Positions 1 to 6,492 of a DNA stretch of 64,000 nucleotides are shown here, piece by piece. Location of the stretch: contig NZ_CP017244.1 in the NCBI RefSeq assembly GCF_001908375.1, positions 1,488,001 to 1,552,000 of the forward strand. Direction: 5' to 3'. A program made the translations under genes and the position numbers. Every line of letters begins with the position of its first letter. Position 1 is the stretch's first letter. Below the pieces are notes generated by a model that saw only the letters and a list, made by a program, of their open reading frames with translations, searched no databases and was not told the DNA's origin. The DNA is from Rhizobium etli 8C-3 (GTDB lineage Bacteria > Pseudomonadota > Alphaproteobacteria > Rhizobiales > Rhizobiaceae).

Positions 1-196
1 CAGAACTCGACGATGGCATGCTCACGATATTGACCTTGTGGCCCGTCTTCTCTTCGAAGACGGCAAATTGCTTGCGGAAGAACTCGAGGTTCTTTCCCGT
101 CGAATTCGCCGCGAAGGAAAGCTCGGCCGCAGTTGCAAGATTCAAGGTGGAGATCATACCCACCGCCGAAACGGCGGCCATCAAACGATATTTCAT
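1..196 (-). CDS. Sugar ABC transporter substrate-binding protein, N-terminal part (runs off left edge)
   Basis: Only the first 65 codons lie in the window. The reading begins MKYRLMAAVSAVGMIS and looks like a Sec signal peptide ending near residue 23 (ATAAEL), followed by a mature start of the family 1 sugar-binding type (FFRKQFAVFEEKTGHKVNI). The ATG at 196 is preceded by GGAGG. It is divergent from a LacI-family regulator, the usual arrangement for a sugar-uptake operon whose repressor is transcribed away from it. The substrate cannot be told from this fragment; a maltose, trehalose or alpha-glucoside type sugar is possible. Confidence 0.75.
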   Translation of the reverse strand, partial: MKYRLMAAVSAVGMISTLNLATAAELSFAANSTGKNLEFFRKQFAVFEEKTGHKVNIVSMPSSSS

Positions 197-225
197 GTCA
201 ATCCTCCCATTGCCAGATGAAATAA

Positions 226-241
226 TTGAAATCGATTTGGT
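226..241. promoter_or_regulatory. Candidate LacI-family operator 1
   Basis: The sequence TTGAAATCGATTTGGT contains a perfect 10-base palindrome AAATCGATTT centred on CG, the typical core of LacI/GalR operators. It lies 30 bases upstream of the binding-protein start and shares the TTGAAA-n-CG-n-TTT form with the second site at 402. Confidence 0.5.
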
Positions 242-401
242 TAAACGGAACATCGCAAAAGTTTTTTCAACCGTCAAGGGCGAGATCCCGGAGATCCACA
301 AGCTCCAATATTCTTGTTTTTATGTCGCTATATCAATCATTTAAAGTATTCTCTTCGACCGACCTGGCAATTGATTGTTCCTGTTCATGGCATCAAAATT
401 A

Positions 402-417
402 TTGAAAACGATTTCAA
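402..417. promoter_or_regulatory. Candidate LacI-family operator 2
   Basis: TTGAAAACGATTTCAA is a 16-base inverted repeat with 7 of 8 pairs matching around a central CG, the hallmark of LacI-family operators. It lies between the binding-protein gene and the LacI gene, 85 bases upstream of the latter, so it could serve autoregulation or looping with operator 1. Confidence 0.6.
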
Positions 418-501
418 ATACCCGCGGCCAGTGGTAGACGAGATTGCCGAGCGTTCAACAATCGGTCATTGATCCGCCAGGATCCAACCAAACGTGTTCG
501 A

Positions 502-1518
502 ATGAAGCTCAAGGAATTCGCAAAACAAGTCGGTCTATCGCCGACAACTGTAAGCCGAGCGCTGAGCGGCTATCCGGAGGTAAGCGAAACGACCCGCGCA
601 CGTGTCGTTGCCGAAGCCCTGAGGCTTGGCTACCGGCCTGACGTCAACGCCGTCCGGCTGAAGACCGGCCGCGTTGGCGCGATCGGGGTCATTATGGGAC
701 GCTCCGGTGAATTCCACTTCGCCGAATTCATGGCCGGCATGGCGGAGAGACTGGCCTCGGAGGATACTGACATCCTGGTGATCCCGATGGCCGATCGCGA
801 TCTTAACGAGGAGATGCAGACCTATAGACGGCTTGCCGAAAGCCGGCGCGTCGATGCAATTATCGTCCACTCTCCGAAACCGAACGACCCGCGCATCGAG
901 CTTCTGGACAGGCTCGGAATTCCTTTCTTCGTGCACGGGCGATCCGATATCGCCGTTCCCCATGCATGGCTGGACATCGACAATGAAGGGGCAATAAGGC
1001 GGTCGACGGAGCATCTTCTCGACCTCGGCCACCGCAGAATCGCGATGATCAACGGCCGCAAAGGACTGACCTACTCCATTGACCGTGATATCGGCTTCCG
1101 TAAGGCATTCGAGGGGCGGGCTGTTGAGCAGGACACTCAGCTGATCGCCCACGACACCTTCACCGACGAGCTCGGCTTCAGGCATGCCCGTTTTTTTCTG
1201 GAAAGTTCTAATCCGCCGACGGCCATCGTGGCCGGTTCGATGATGACAGCACTCGGCGTCTATCGCGCCGTGCGTTCTCTCGGCCTCGCTATCGGCGAGG
1301 ACGTCTCCGTCATCGCCCATGACGACGTTTTTCCCTACCTGACGGCGGAGAACATGGCACCCTCACTTTCGGCAAGCCGATCATCGATGAGAGCAGCAGG
1401 CGCAAGATGCGCCGACTTGACCTTGCAACTTTTAGCGGGACGCTCGGTTTCGGATATTCATGAATTATGGCCCGTCGAGCTCAACTTGCGGGAATCGACG
1501 CGTCCTGCGAGGCGATGA
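502..1518 (+). CDS. LacI-family transcriptional regulator
   Basis: A 338-residue LacI/GalR-type repressor. Residues 1-50 form the helix-turn-helix and hinge (MKLKEFAKQVGLSPTTVSRA, then LRLGYRPDVNAVRL), and the rest is a periplasmic-binding-protein-like effector domain (GAIGVIMG, LGHRRIAMING). The ATG at 502 puts the HTH at the N-terminus as usual; an in-frame TTG at 469 would add 11 residues without the family's normal start. It is divergent from a sugar-binding protein gene, with two matching palindromes between them. It is therefore probably the local repressor of that transporter, with the transported sugar or its derivative as inducer (inference). Confidence 0.9.
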   Translation: MKLKEFAKQVGLSPTTVSRALSGYPEVSETTRARVVAEALRLGYRPDVNAVRLKTGRVGAIGVIMGRSGEFHFAEFMAGMAERLASEDTDILVIPMADRDLNEEMQTYRRLAESRRVDAIIVHSPKPNDPRIELLDRLGIPFFVHGRSDIAVPHAWLDIDNEGAIRRSTEHLLDLGHRRIAMINGRKGLTYSIDRDIGFRKAFEGRAVEQDTQLIAHDTFTDELGFRHARFFLESSNPPTAIVAGSMMTALGVYRAVRSLGLAIGEDVSVIAHDDVFPYLTAENMAPSLSASRSSMRAAGARCADLTLQLLAGRSVSDIHELWPVELNLRESTRPARR

Positions 1519-1602
1519 GCGACGGTTGACAGGCAATTGCACATGCCGCAAGTACACGACAGATAAACTATTGAAATACAGTCACATTCGAGATTTTTTT
1601 CG

Positions 1603-1632
1603 TTGACCTTTCCCGCCTCTTTCCCATAGCAT
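1603..1632 (+). promoter_or_regulatory. Candidate sigma-70 promoter of the hupE-like gene
   Basis: TTGACC (1603-1608) and TAGCAT (1627-1632) are separated by 18 bases and lie about 77 bases before the ATG. The match is 5/6 and 4/6 to consensus. No conserved cobalamin or nickel riboswitch element was recognised in the leader. Confidence 0.35.
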
Positions 1633-1708
1633 TGCCCGACCGTTATCACCGTGCTTACGGATCCCGGCGCCGGCAACGACATTCTGCAACTCAATGGGGA
1701 ATTGATTA

Positions 1709-2308
1709 ATGAAATCAGCATCTAAGAGCGGCCTTTTCGCATTGGTCGCAACAGCGTTTCCGGCCGCCGCCTATGCCCATCCAGCCGCCGGCGAAGCAGC
1801 AGGGTTCGTGCATGGATTCACCCATCCCATATCGGGTATCGACCATGTCCTTGCGATGATCATGGTTGGCGTCTTTGCCTATCAGCTTGGCGGTCGCGCA
1901 ACCTGGCTTGTCCCGACAACCTTCCTGCTTATTATGGCCGTCGGCGGCGCTGTCGGTGTTGTGGGTATCGATATCCCCTTTGTTGAGGCAGGTATCGCGT
2001 TATCGGTCGCCCTTCTCGGCGCGATCGTTGCGTTCAACGTCAAGGCTCCAGCAGCCATTGCGATGGCCGTGGTGGGGCTGTTTGCGACCTTCCATGGCCA
2101 TGCCCACGGCACCGAAATGCCGGAACATGCGGCGGGCGCTGCTTATGGAGGAGGTTTTTTGATCGCGACCGCTCTTCTACACGCTGTCGGGCTAGGGCTT
2201 GGCTGCGGGATCGGCCGCATCGGCGAACGCAGAGGCTTCATCGTCACACGCCTTGCCGGCGGTTTTGCCGCTGCAGCAGGCCTCGGCATCCTCGCCGGCA
2301 TGATATAA
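1709..2308 (+). CDS. hupE: HupE/UreJ-family membrane protein (putative nickel/cobalt permease)
   Basis: A 199-residue protein with a signal peptide (cleavage expected after AYA near residue 23) and about six hydrophobic segments. The mature N-terminus starts with His-Pro and contains HGFTHPISGIDHVLAM, and a central His-rich stretch reads FHGHAHGTEMPEHA. Both are typical of HupE/UreJ, secondary transporters for Ni2+ or Co2+ that feed metalloenzymes. No hydrogenase or urease gene is nearby, so its metal client is unknown. It is followed by a terminator hairpin and the convergent hppD gene. Confidence 0.85.
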   Translation: MKSASKSGLFALVATAFPAAAYAHPAAGEAAGFVHGFTHPISGIDHVLAMIMVGVFAYQLGGRATWLVPTTFLLIMAVGGAVGVVGIDIPFVEAGIALSVALLGAIVAFNVKAPAAIAMAVVGLFATFHGHAHGTEMPEHAAGAAYGGGFLIATALLHAVGLGLGCGIGRIGERRGFIVTRLAGGFAAAAGLGILAGMI

Positions 2309-2332
2309 TCTTTCGACAAACAGCACAGATGC

Positions 2333-2359
2333 AAAAGCGGCGATCGGTCAATCGCCGCT
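2333..2359 (-). terminator. Rho-independent terminator of hppD
   Basis: A perfect 9-bp stem AGCGGCGAT / ATCGCCGCT with a 6-base loop. Read on the minus strand it ends in TTTT. It lies between the convergent hupE-like gene and hppD, 27 bases past the hppD stop. Confidence 0.65.
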
Positions 2360-2385
2360 CCTGACCTTGTCAACAGCTGTTCTGG

Positions 2386-3498
2386 TTATTCGGCAGCCGT
2401 CGGGCGCAGCGCACCGCGCCGGATCTGATCAGCCTCGATCGATTCGAACAAAGCGCGGAAGTTCCCTTCGCCGAAGCCTTCGTCGCCCTTGCGCTGAATG
2501 AACTCAAAGAAAATCGGTCCGATGACTGTTCGCGAGAAAATCTGCAGCAGGATGCGGGTCGTGCCGCCATCCAAGACGCCTTCTCCGTCGATCAAAATGC
2601 CATGTTCTTTCATCCGCTCGATCGGCTCCTCATGGCCGTGCACGCGCTCATGCGAGAGTTCGTAATAGGTATCGGGCGGCCCGGGCATGAATTTCAGGCC
2701 GTTTTCGGCGAGTTTGTCCGTCGCGTCATAGATTGCCTCCGTACCAACGGCGATATGCTGAATGCCCTCGCCCTTGTACTTGCGCAGATATTCCTCGATC
2801 TGGCTGGTATCGTCCTTCGACTCGTTCAGCGGGATACGAATCTTGCCGCAAGGAGATGTAATCGCCCGGCTCACCAGCCCGGTAATGCGGCCGTCGATAT
2901 TGAAGAAATGGATCTGGCGGAAACCGAAGAGCTCGCGATAGAAATCCCACCACTTGTCCATATTGCCGCGATAGACATTGTGGGTCAGATGATCGAGGTA
3001 GTAAAAGCCAACGCCTTTCGGCTTCGGGTCGCGTTCACCCAGCCATTCGAACTCTGCATCATAGGGCGAGCCCTTCTCTCCGTAAGTTTCGACAAAATAG
3101 AGCAGCGAGCCACCGATGCCGACGACGGCCGGGATATCGAGGGCTTTGTCCTTGCTTTCATAGGGCGTCGCGCCTTTTGAAACCGCGTGGTCGAAGGCAT
3201 GTTTTGCGTCGGCGACACGCCAGGCCATCGAGGGCGCACACGGGCCGTGTTCGGCGACAAAGCGCATGGCGTGGGTGGAAGGCTCGGCATTGAGCAGATA
3301 GTTGATGTCGCCCTGGCGCCAGACGGTAACGTCCTTTGTCCGGTGCTTGGCGACGCAACTGTAGCCCATGCGCATAAAAAGCTCGCGCAGTTTTTCCGGC
3401 TCCGGATGGGCGAATTCGACAAATTCGAAACCGTCAGTGCCGGCCGGATTGTCGGCAGTGATGCCTGTCGGCGGCGCGTCGTGCGGATAAGGGCCCAT
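2386..3498 (-). CDS. hppD: 4-hydroxyphenylpyruvate dioxygenase
   Basis: Fe(II) enzyme converting 4-hydroxyphenylpyruvate to homogentisate in tyrosine breakdown. The 370-residue protein has two VOC-type halves. The three iron ligands expected from bacterial HPPD are visible: H170 in LDHLTHNVYRG, H248 in GIQHIAVG and E332 in FFEFIQRKGD. The start MGPYPHD matches rhizobial homologues and has GGAGG 8 bases upstream; an ATG one codon earlier is also possible. It is divergent from an Lrp/AsnC regulator. The next pathway enzymes, hmgA-fahA-maiA, lie 22 kb away in this window. Confidence 0.96.
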   Translation of the reverse strand: MGPYPHDAPPTGITADNPAGTDGFEFVEFAHPEPEKLRELFMRMGYSCVAKHRTKDVTVWRQGDINYLLNAEPSTHAMRFVAEHGPCAPSMAWRVADAKHAFDHAVSKGATPYESKDKALDIPAVVGIGGSLLYFVETYGEKGSPYDAEFEWLGERDPKPKGVGFYYLDHLTHNVYRGNMDKWWDFYRELFGFRQIHFFNIDGRITGLVSRAITSPCGKIRIPLNESKDDTSQIEEYLRKYKGEGIQHIAVGTEAIYDATDKLAENGLKFMPGPPDTYYELSHERVHGHEEPIERMKEHGILIDGEGVLDGGTTRILLQIFSRTVIGPIFFEFIQRKGDEGFGEGNFRALFESIEADQIRRGALRPTAAE

Positions 3499-3626
3499 CA
3501 TTCTCTCCTCCAAAACAGGATCCTGGAGACATTATGACGGGATTCTCACGCATAGTGCTTGCATTCATGCGCCGTTTTGGCAAATCAATACACGTTTCAT
3601 GCATAAAGATGGGAGAACGCGCACAA

Positions 3627-4106
3627 ATGGAACAGATCGACAGATATGACCTGAAGATCCTTGCCCAGTTGCAAGGCGACGGCCGCCTGACCAACAACGA
3701 GCTCTCCGAACTGATCGCGCTCTCGCCATCGCAATGTTCGCGCCGCAGGGCACGGCTTGAGGCCGAGGGTTTTATCCACGGCTATCGTGCCGTGCTCGAT
3801 CGCGGCAGGCTGGGGCTCGACCTCATGGTCGTCATCGCCGTAACCCTTGCCACCCACAACCGCGACAACGCCAAGCGCTTCGCAGCTCTGATTGCGGACC
3901 TGCCGGAGGTGCTGGAGTGTTATGCCCTGACCGGCGAAATGGATTATCACCTCAAGGTCGTGACGCCTGATCTTGCCGGACTTTCCCGCTTCGTCAACGA
4001 CGTGCTCCTGCCGCACGACAGCGTTCAGCACGTCAAGACGTCGATCGTACTCGCAACGCTCAAGGACTTTCAGGGATTGCCGGTCCACCAGCGCAGTAGG
4101 CCGTAG
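3627..4106 (+). CDS. Lrp/AsnC-family regulator, probably of hppD
   Basis: A 159-residue feast/famine regulator. The N-terminal helix-turn-helix (residues about 5-60) starts MEQIDRYDLKILAQLQGDGR and includes NNELSELIALSPSQCSRR. The C-terminal RAM ligand domain includes VLECYALTGEMDYHLKVV. The start at 3627 gives the family's usual length; an ATG at 3609 is an alternative. Divergence from hppD suggests it controls that gene in response to tyrosine, phenylalanine or a keto acid. That role is inferred from position. Confidence 0.92.
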   Translation: MEQIDRYDLKILAQLQGDGRLTNNELSELIALSPSQCSRRRARLEAEGFIHGYRAVLDRGRLGLDLMVVIAVTLATHNRDNAKRFAALIADLPEVLECYALTGEMDYHLKVVTPDLAGLSRFVNDVLLPHDSVQHVKTSIVLATLKDFQGLPVHQRSRP

Positions 4107-4423
4107 GCCCGGTTTAAAGGCTTCTCGTCATTCCGATCTTTTTGAAATTCCAGCGACAGATTTGTTCGCCTCGATTCCAGCCAGTTTCCGTTCCCTCGCA
4201 AAAGGCCGGACCTGAAAAACTCTGCCTGTCATCGACCTTGGTCGTTTACAGAAAATCCTGTTCAAAGCAGTTCCTGCCATCTTGAGGCAGACTTGATTTC
4301 CGCTTTGCAAGTGGCGCGTCGCCGCTGTACCTTATCAAGCAGATAACTGCGCAAGTCCTCAGTTCAAAGCCCGGGCCAAAGTCCGGTCGCGCGTTTCAAC
4401 CGATGAATAAGTAGCCGCCGATC
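4107..4423. other. Intergenic region before nuoH
   Basis: 317 bases without a convincing gene. I see no full FNR/FixK box (TTGAT-N4-ATCAA) or sigma-54 element. It must hold the promoter for nuoH-nuoI-CBS and marks the left edge of the nuo/groESL block that separates the two parts of the tyrosine pathway. Confidence 0.6.
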
Positions 4424-5410
4424 ATGGACCTTATCGTCGCCCTCGGTCTGATCATCTTCAAGGTCGCATTTCTGATCGCGATCCTGCTACTGCTGCCCTT
4501 GCCGCTGACCTGGCTGGAACGCAAGATCGCCGGGCACATCCAGCAGCGGTTGGGGCCAATGCGCGTCGGCTGGCACGGGCTGCTGCAGCCAGTGGCGGAC
4601 GGAATCAAGCTTTTGACCAAGGAAGACCACATCCCAGACGAGGCCGACCGTTTTCTGTTCAAGCTGGCACCAATCCTGGCGCTCGCCCCACCATTCGTGG
4701 TGTTTGTCGCGATCCCGTTCGGCGAAACCGTCTCGGTGTTGGGTGCCGAGATCACGCTCTACGTCTCCAACATGAATGTGGCACTGCTTTTCGTGTTCGC
4801 CGTCATCGGCATTGAGGTCTATGGGGTCATCTTCGGCGGATGGGCCGCCAACAGCAAATACGCTGTTCTGGGCAGTCTCAGGACTTGCGCGCAGATGATC
4901 AGCTATGAGATTCCGATGGGGTTTGCGGTCATTGGCGTGGTCATGTTGGCGCAATCCATGAGCCTGCTCGAAATCGTACGGGCGCAGGCCGATGTCTGGA
5001 ATATCGTTTACCAACCGATCGGCTTCCTGGTGTTCTTCGTTGCCGGACTGGCCGAGGCTCAGCGCATTCCCTTCGACCTTTCGGAAGCGGAAGGTGATCT
5101 GGGGGCTGGATTCCATACCGAATACAGCGGTATCCGCTTTGCGTTTTTCATGATCAGTGAATATGCCGTCGTCTTGCTGGTGTCGGTGCTGGTGGTGATC
5201 CTGTTCTTCGGCGGCTGGAACGGCGTGCTGATCCCCTTGCCACCGCTGCTTTGGTTTCTGCTGAAGGTCGCTTTCTTCGTCTATTTGTTTATCTGGTTCC
5301 GTTTCACTTTCCCCCGCTACCGCTACGACCAACTGATGGCGATCGGATGGAAAGTCTTGCTTCCTTTATCGATGGCGAACATAATCATTACCGGAATTGT
5401 TTTTTCTTAG
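4424..5410 (+). CDS. nuoH: NADH-quinone oxidoreductase subunit H
   Basis: 328-residue membrane subunit with about eight helices that forms the quinone-chamber end of the complex I membrane arm. Family signatures are visible: WLERKIAGHIQQRLGPMRVG near residue 30 and RIPFDLSEAEGDLGAGFHTE near residue 215. It heads a short plus-strand unit, nuoH-nuoI-CBS gene, convergent with the long minus-strand nuo operon. Separation of H and I from the other eleven core genes onto the opposite strand is unusual. No H or I copy is present in the minus-strand operon, so these are the partners needed to complete it. Confidence 0.97.
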   Translation: MDLIVALGLIIFKVAFLIAILLLLPLPLTWLERKIAGHIQQRLGPMRVGWHGLLQPVADGIKLLTKEDHIPDEADRFLFKLAPILALAPPFVVFVAIPFGETVSVLGAEITLYVSNMNVALLFVFAVIGIEVYGVIFGGWAANSKYAVLGSLRTCAQMISYEIPMGFAVIGVVMLAQSMSLLEIVRAQADVWNIVYQPIGFLVFFVAGLAEAQRIPFDLSEAEGDLGAGFHTEYSGIRFAFFMISEYAVVLLVSVLVVILFFGGWNGVLIPLPPLLWFLLKVAFFVYLFIWFRFTFPRYRYDQLMAIGWKVLLPLSMANIIITGIVFS

Positions 5411-5437
5411 GGGCCGCGGTGGCTCTGAAGCGGGGCG

Positions 5438-6007
5438 ATGATGTCGCGCGCGCAAGACAGAATTGGGACATGGATCGGCTGGGCATTCTTCGCCGATCTG
5501 GCGAGAGCCTTGGCTGTGACTTTCGGCTACATGTTCGCCAGATCCGTCACCATGCAATATCCGGACAAGGAAAAATGGTTGCCTTACCCGCGCTACCGCG
5601 GGCATCACTTCTTGAAGCGCGACGAACTGGGCGAGATCAAATGCGTGGCCTGCGAACTCTGCGCCCGAATTTGTCCCTGTGACTGCATCGAAGTCATCCC
5701 CTACGAGGACGAGAAGGGCAACCGGCACCCGGCAAAATTCGAGATCGACACGGCCCGCTGCCTATTTTGCGGGCTATGCGAGGACGCCTGTCCGGCAGAC
5801 GCGATCGCGCTTGGCCAACAATACGAGTTTTCGAGCTTTTCCTCGCGCGACTTGGTGATCGGGCGCGACGATCTGCTCGACAAACCGGGCAAGGCGGCAA
5901 CCGGTGGCGGCGTAGTTGCCGCGCGCCTGAACACGGAGAAGGATGTGCTCGTCGAAACCAAAGAGACGCAGGGCTACAACTGGTGGCGGAATATACGGCG
6001 AACGTGA
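5438..6007 (+). CDS. nuoI: NADH-quinone oxidoreductase subunit I (two [4Fe-4S] ferredoxin subunit)
   Basis: 189 residues. It carries clusters N6a and N6b in the peripheral arm, with motifs C69-x2-C72-x2-C75-x3-C79P and C108-x2-C111-x2-C114-x3-C118P. Two additional cysteines, C81 and C83, follow the first motif (ICPCDCIE), where many homologues have non-cysteine residues. It starts 27 bases after nuoH, with ATGs at 5438 and 5441. The C-terminal 50 residues (DDLLDKPGKAATGGGV to the end) form an extension beyond the ferredoxin fold. Confidence 0.96.
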   Translation: MMSRAQDRIGTWIGWAFFADLARALAVTFGYMFARSVTMQYPDKEKWLPYPRYRGHHFLKRDELGEIKCVACELCARICPCDCIEVIPYEDEKGNRHPAKFEIDTARCLFCGLCEDACPADAIALGQQYEFSSFSSRDLVIGRDDLLDKPGKAATGGGVVAARLNTEKDVLVETKETQGYNWWRNIRRT

Positions 6008-6051
6008 AGACGCGCCAGCTGTCAAACAATGCGCTCGCAAAGGAGGCTCAG

Positions 6052-6492
6052 ATGTTTGTCGGCGAAATCATGAAGAACAAGGGTGTCGGTGTCATCGCGG
6101 TCGATCGCGATCAGACGATGGTGGAAGTCCTGAGGCTGTTTCGCGAAAACAATATAGGCTTCGTCGTCGTCGGCCAGTCAGACGGCGAATACCTTGGTAG
6201 CTTGTCGGAACGGGACTGCTGCAATGCCATTGCCGAATACGGGGCCGCGGCGGCGATGATGCGAGCCGCCGACATCATGAACCGCAATGTAGCAACCTGT
6301 TCCACCCGGGATTTGCTGCCGGTCGCGATGGGTATCATGACACGGCGGCGTACGCGTCATGTCCTGGTCATGGATGGGGACAATGTCGTCGGCGTGGTCA
6401 GCATCGGCGATGTGGTCAAACACAGGCTCGACGAAGCGCAGCGCACGGAGCAGGATCTGCAGGATTACATCTGCGGAACCAGATATCACTGA
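6052..6492 (+). CDS. CBS-domain-pair protein linked to nuoHI
   Basis: 146 residues made almost entirely of two CBS motifs (about 5-65 and 75-135), for example NNIGFVVVGQ, YLGSLSERD, RTRHVLVMDGDNVVGVVSIGDVVKHRL. Such Bateman modules usually bind adenine nucleotides such as AMP, ATP or NAD(H). The ATG at 6052 follows AGGAGG with good spacing, 45 bases after nuoI. Its last 7 bases overlap the 3' end of the convergent nuoG. Placement in the nuoHI unit suggests it tunes this complex I or responds to energy state, but no direct evidence exists in the sequence. Confidence 0.9.
   Translation: MFVGEIMKNKGVGVIAVDRDQTMVEVLRLFRENNIGFVVVGQSDGEYLGSLSERDCCNAIAEYGAAAAMMRAADIMNRNVATCSTRDLLPVAMGIMTRRRTRHVLVMDGDNVVGVVSIGDVVKHRLDEAQRTEQDLQDYICGTRYH

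Noticed and set aside
1519..1708. Cobalamin or nickel riboswitch before the hupE-like gene
   Set aside because: HupE-type genes often have one, but I could not find the conserved core elements in this 190-base leader.
4107..4423. FNR/FixK box for oxygen control of nuoH
   Set aside because: TTGAT- and ATCAA-like pieces occur but not at the required four-base spacing.
4571..4590. Sigma-54 promoter-like TGGCACG inside nuoH
   Set aside because: The matching -12 element (TTGC at the right distance) is missing and it lies in coding sequence.
4487..5332. Long minus-strand open frame opposite nuoH (281 codons)
   Set aside because: It is charged and Gln/His-rich with no family features; nuoH on the plus strand is unmistakable, so this is a GC-rich antisense shadow.
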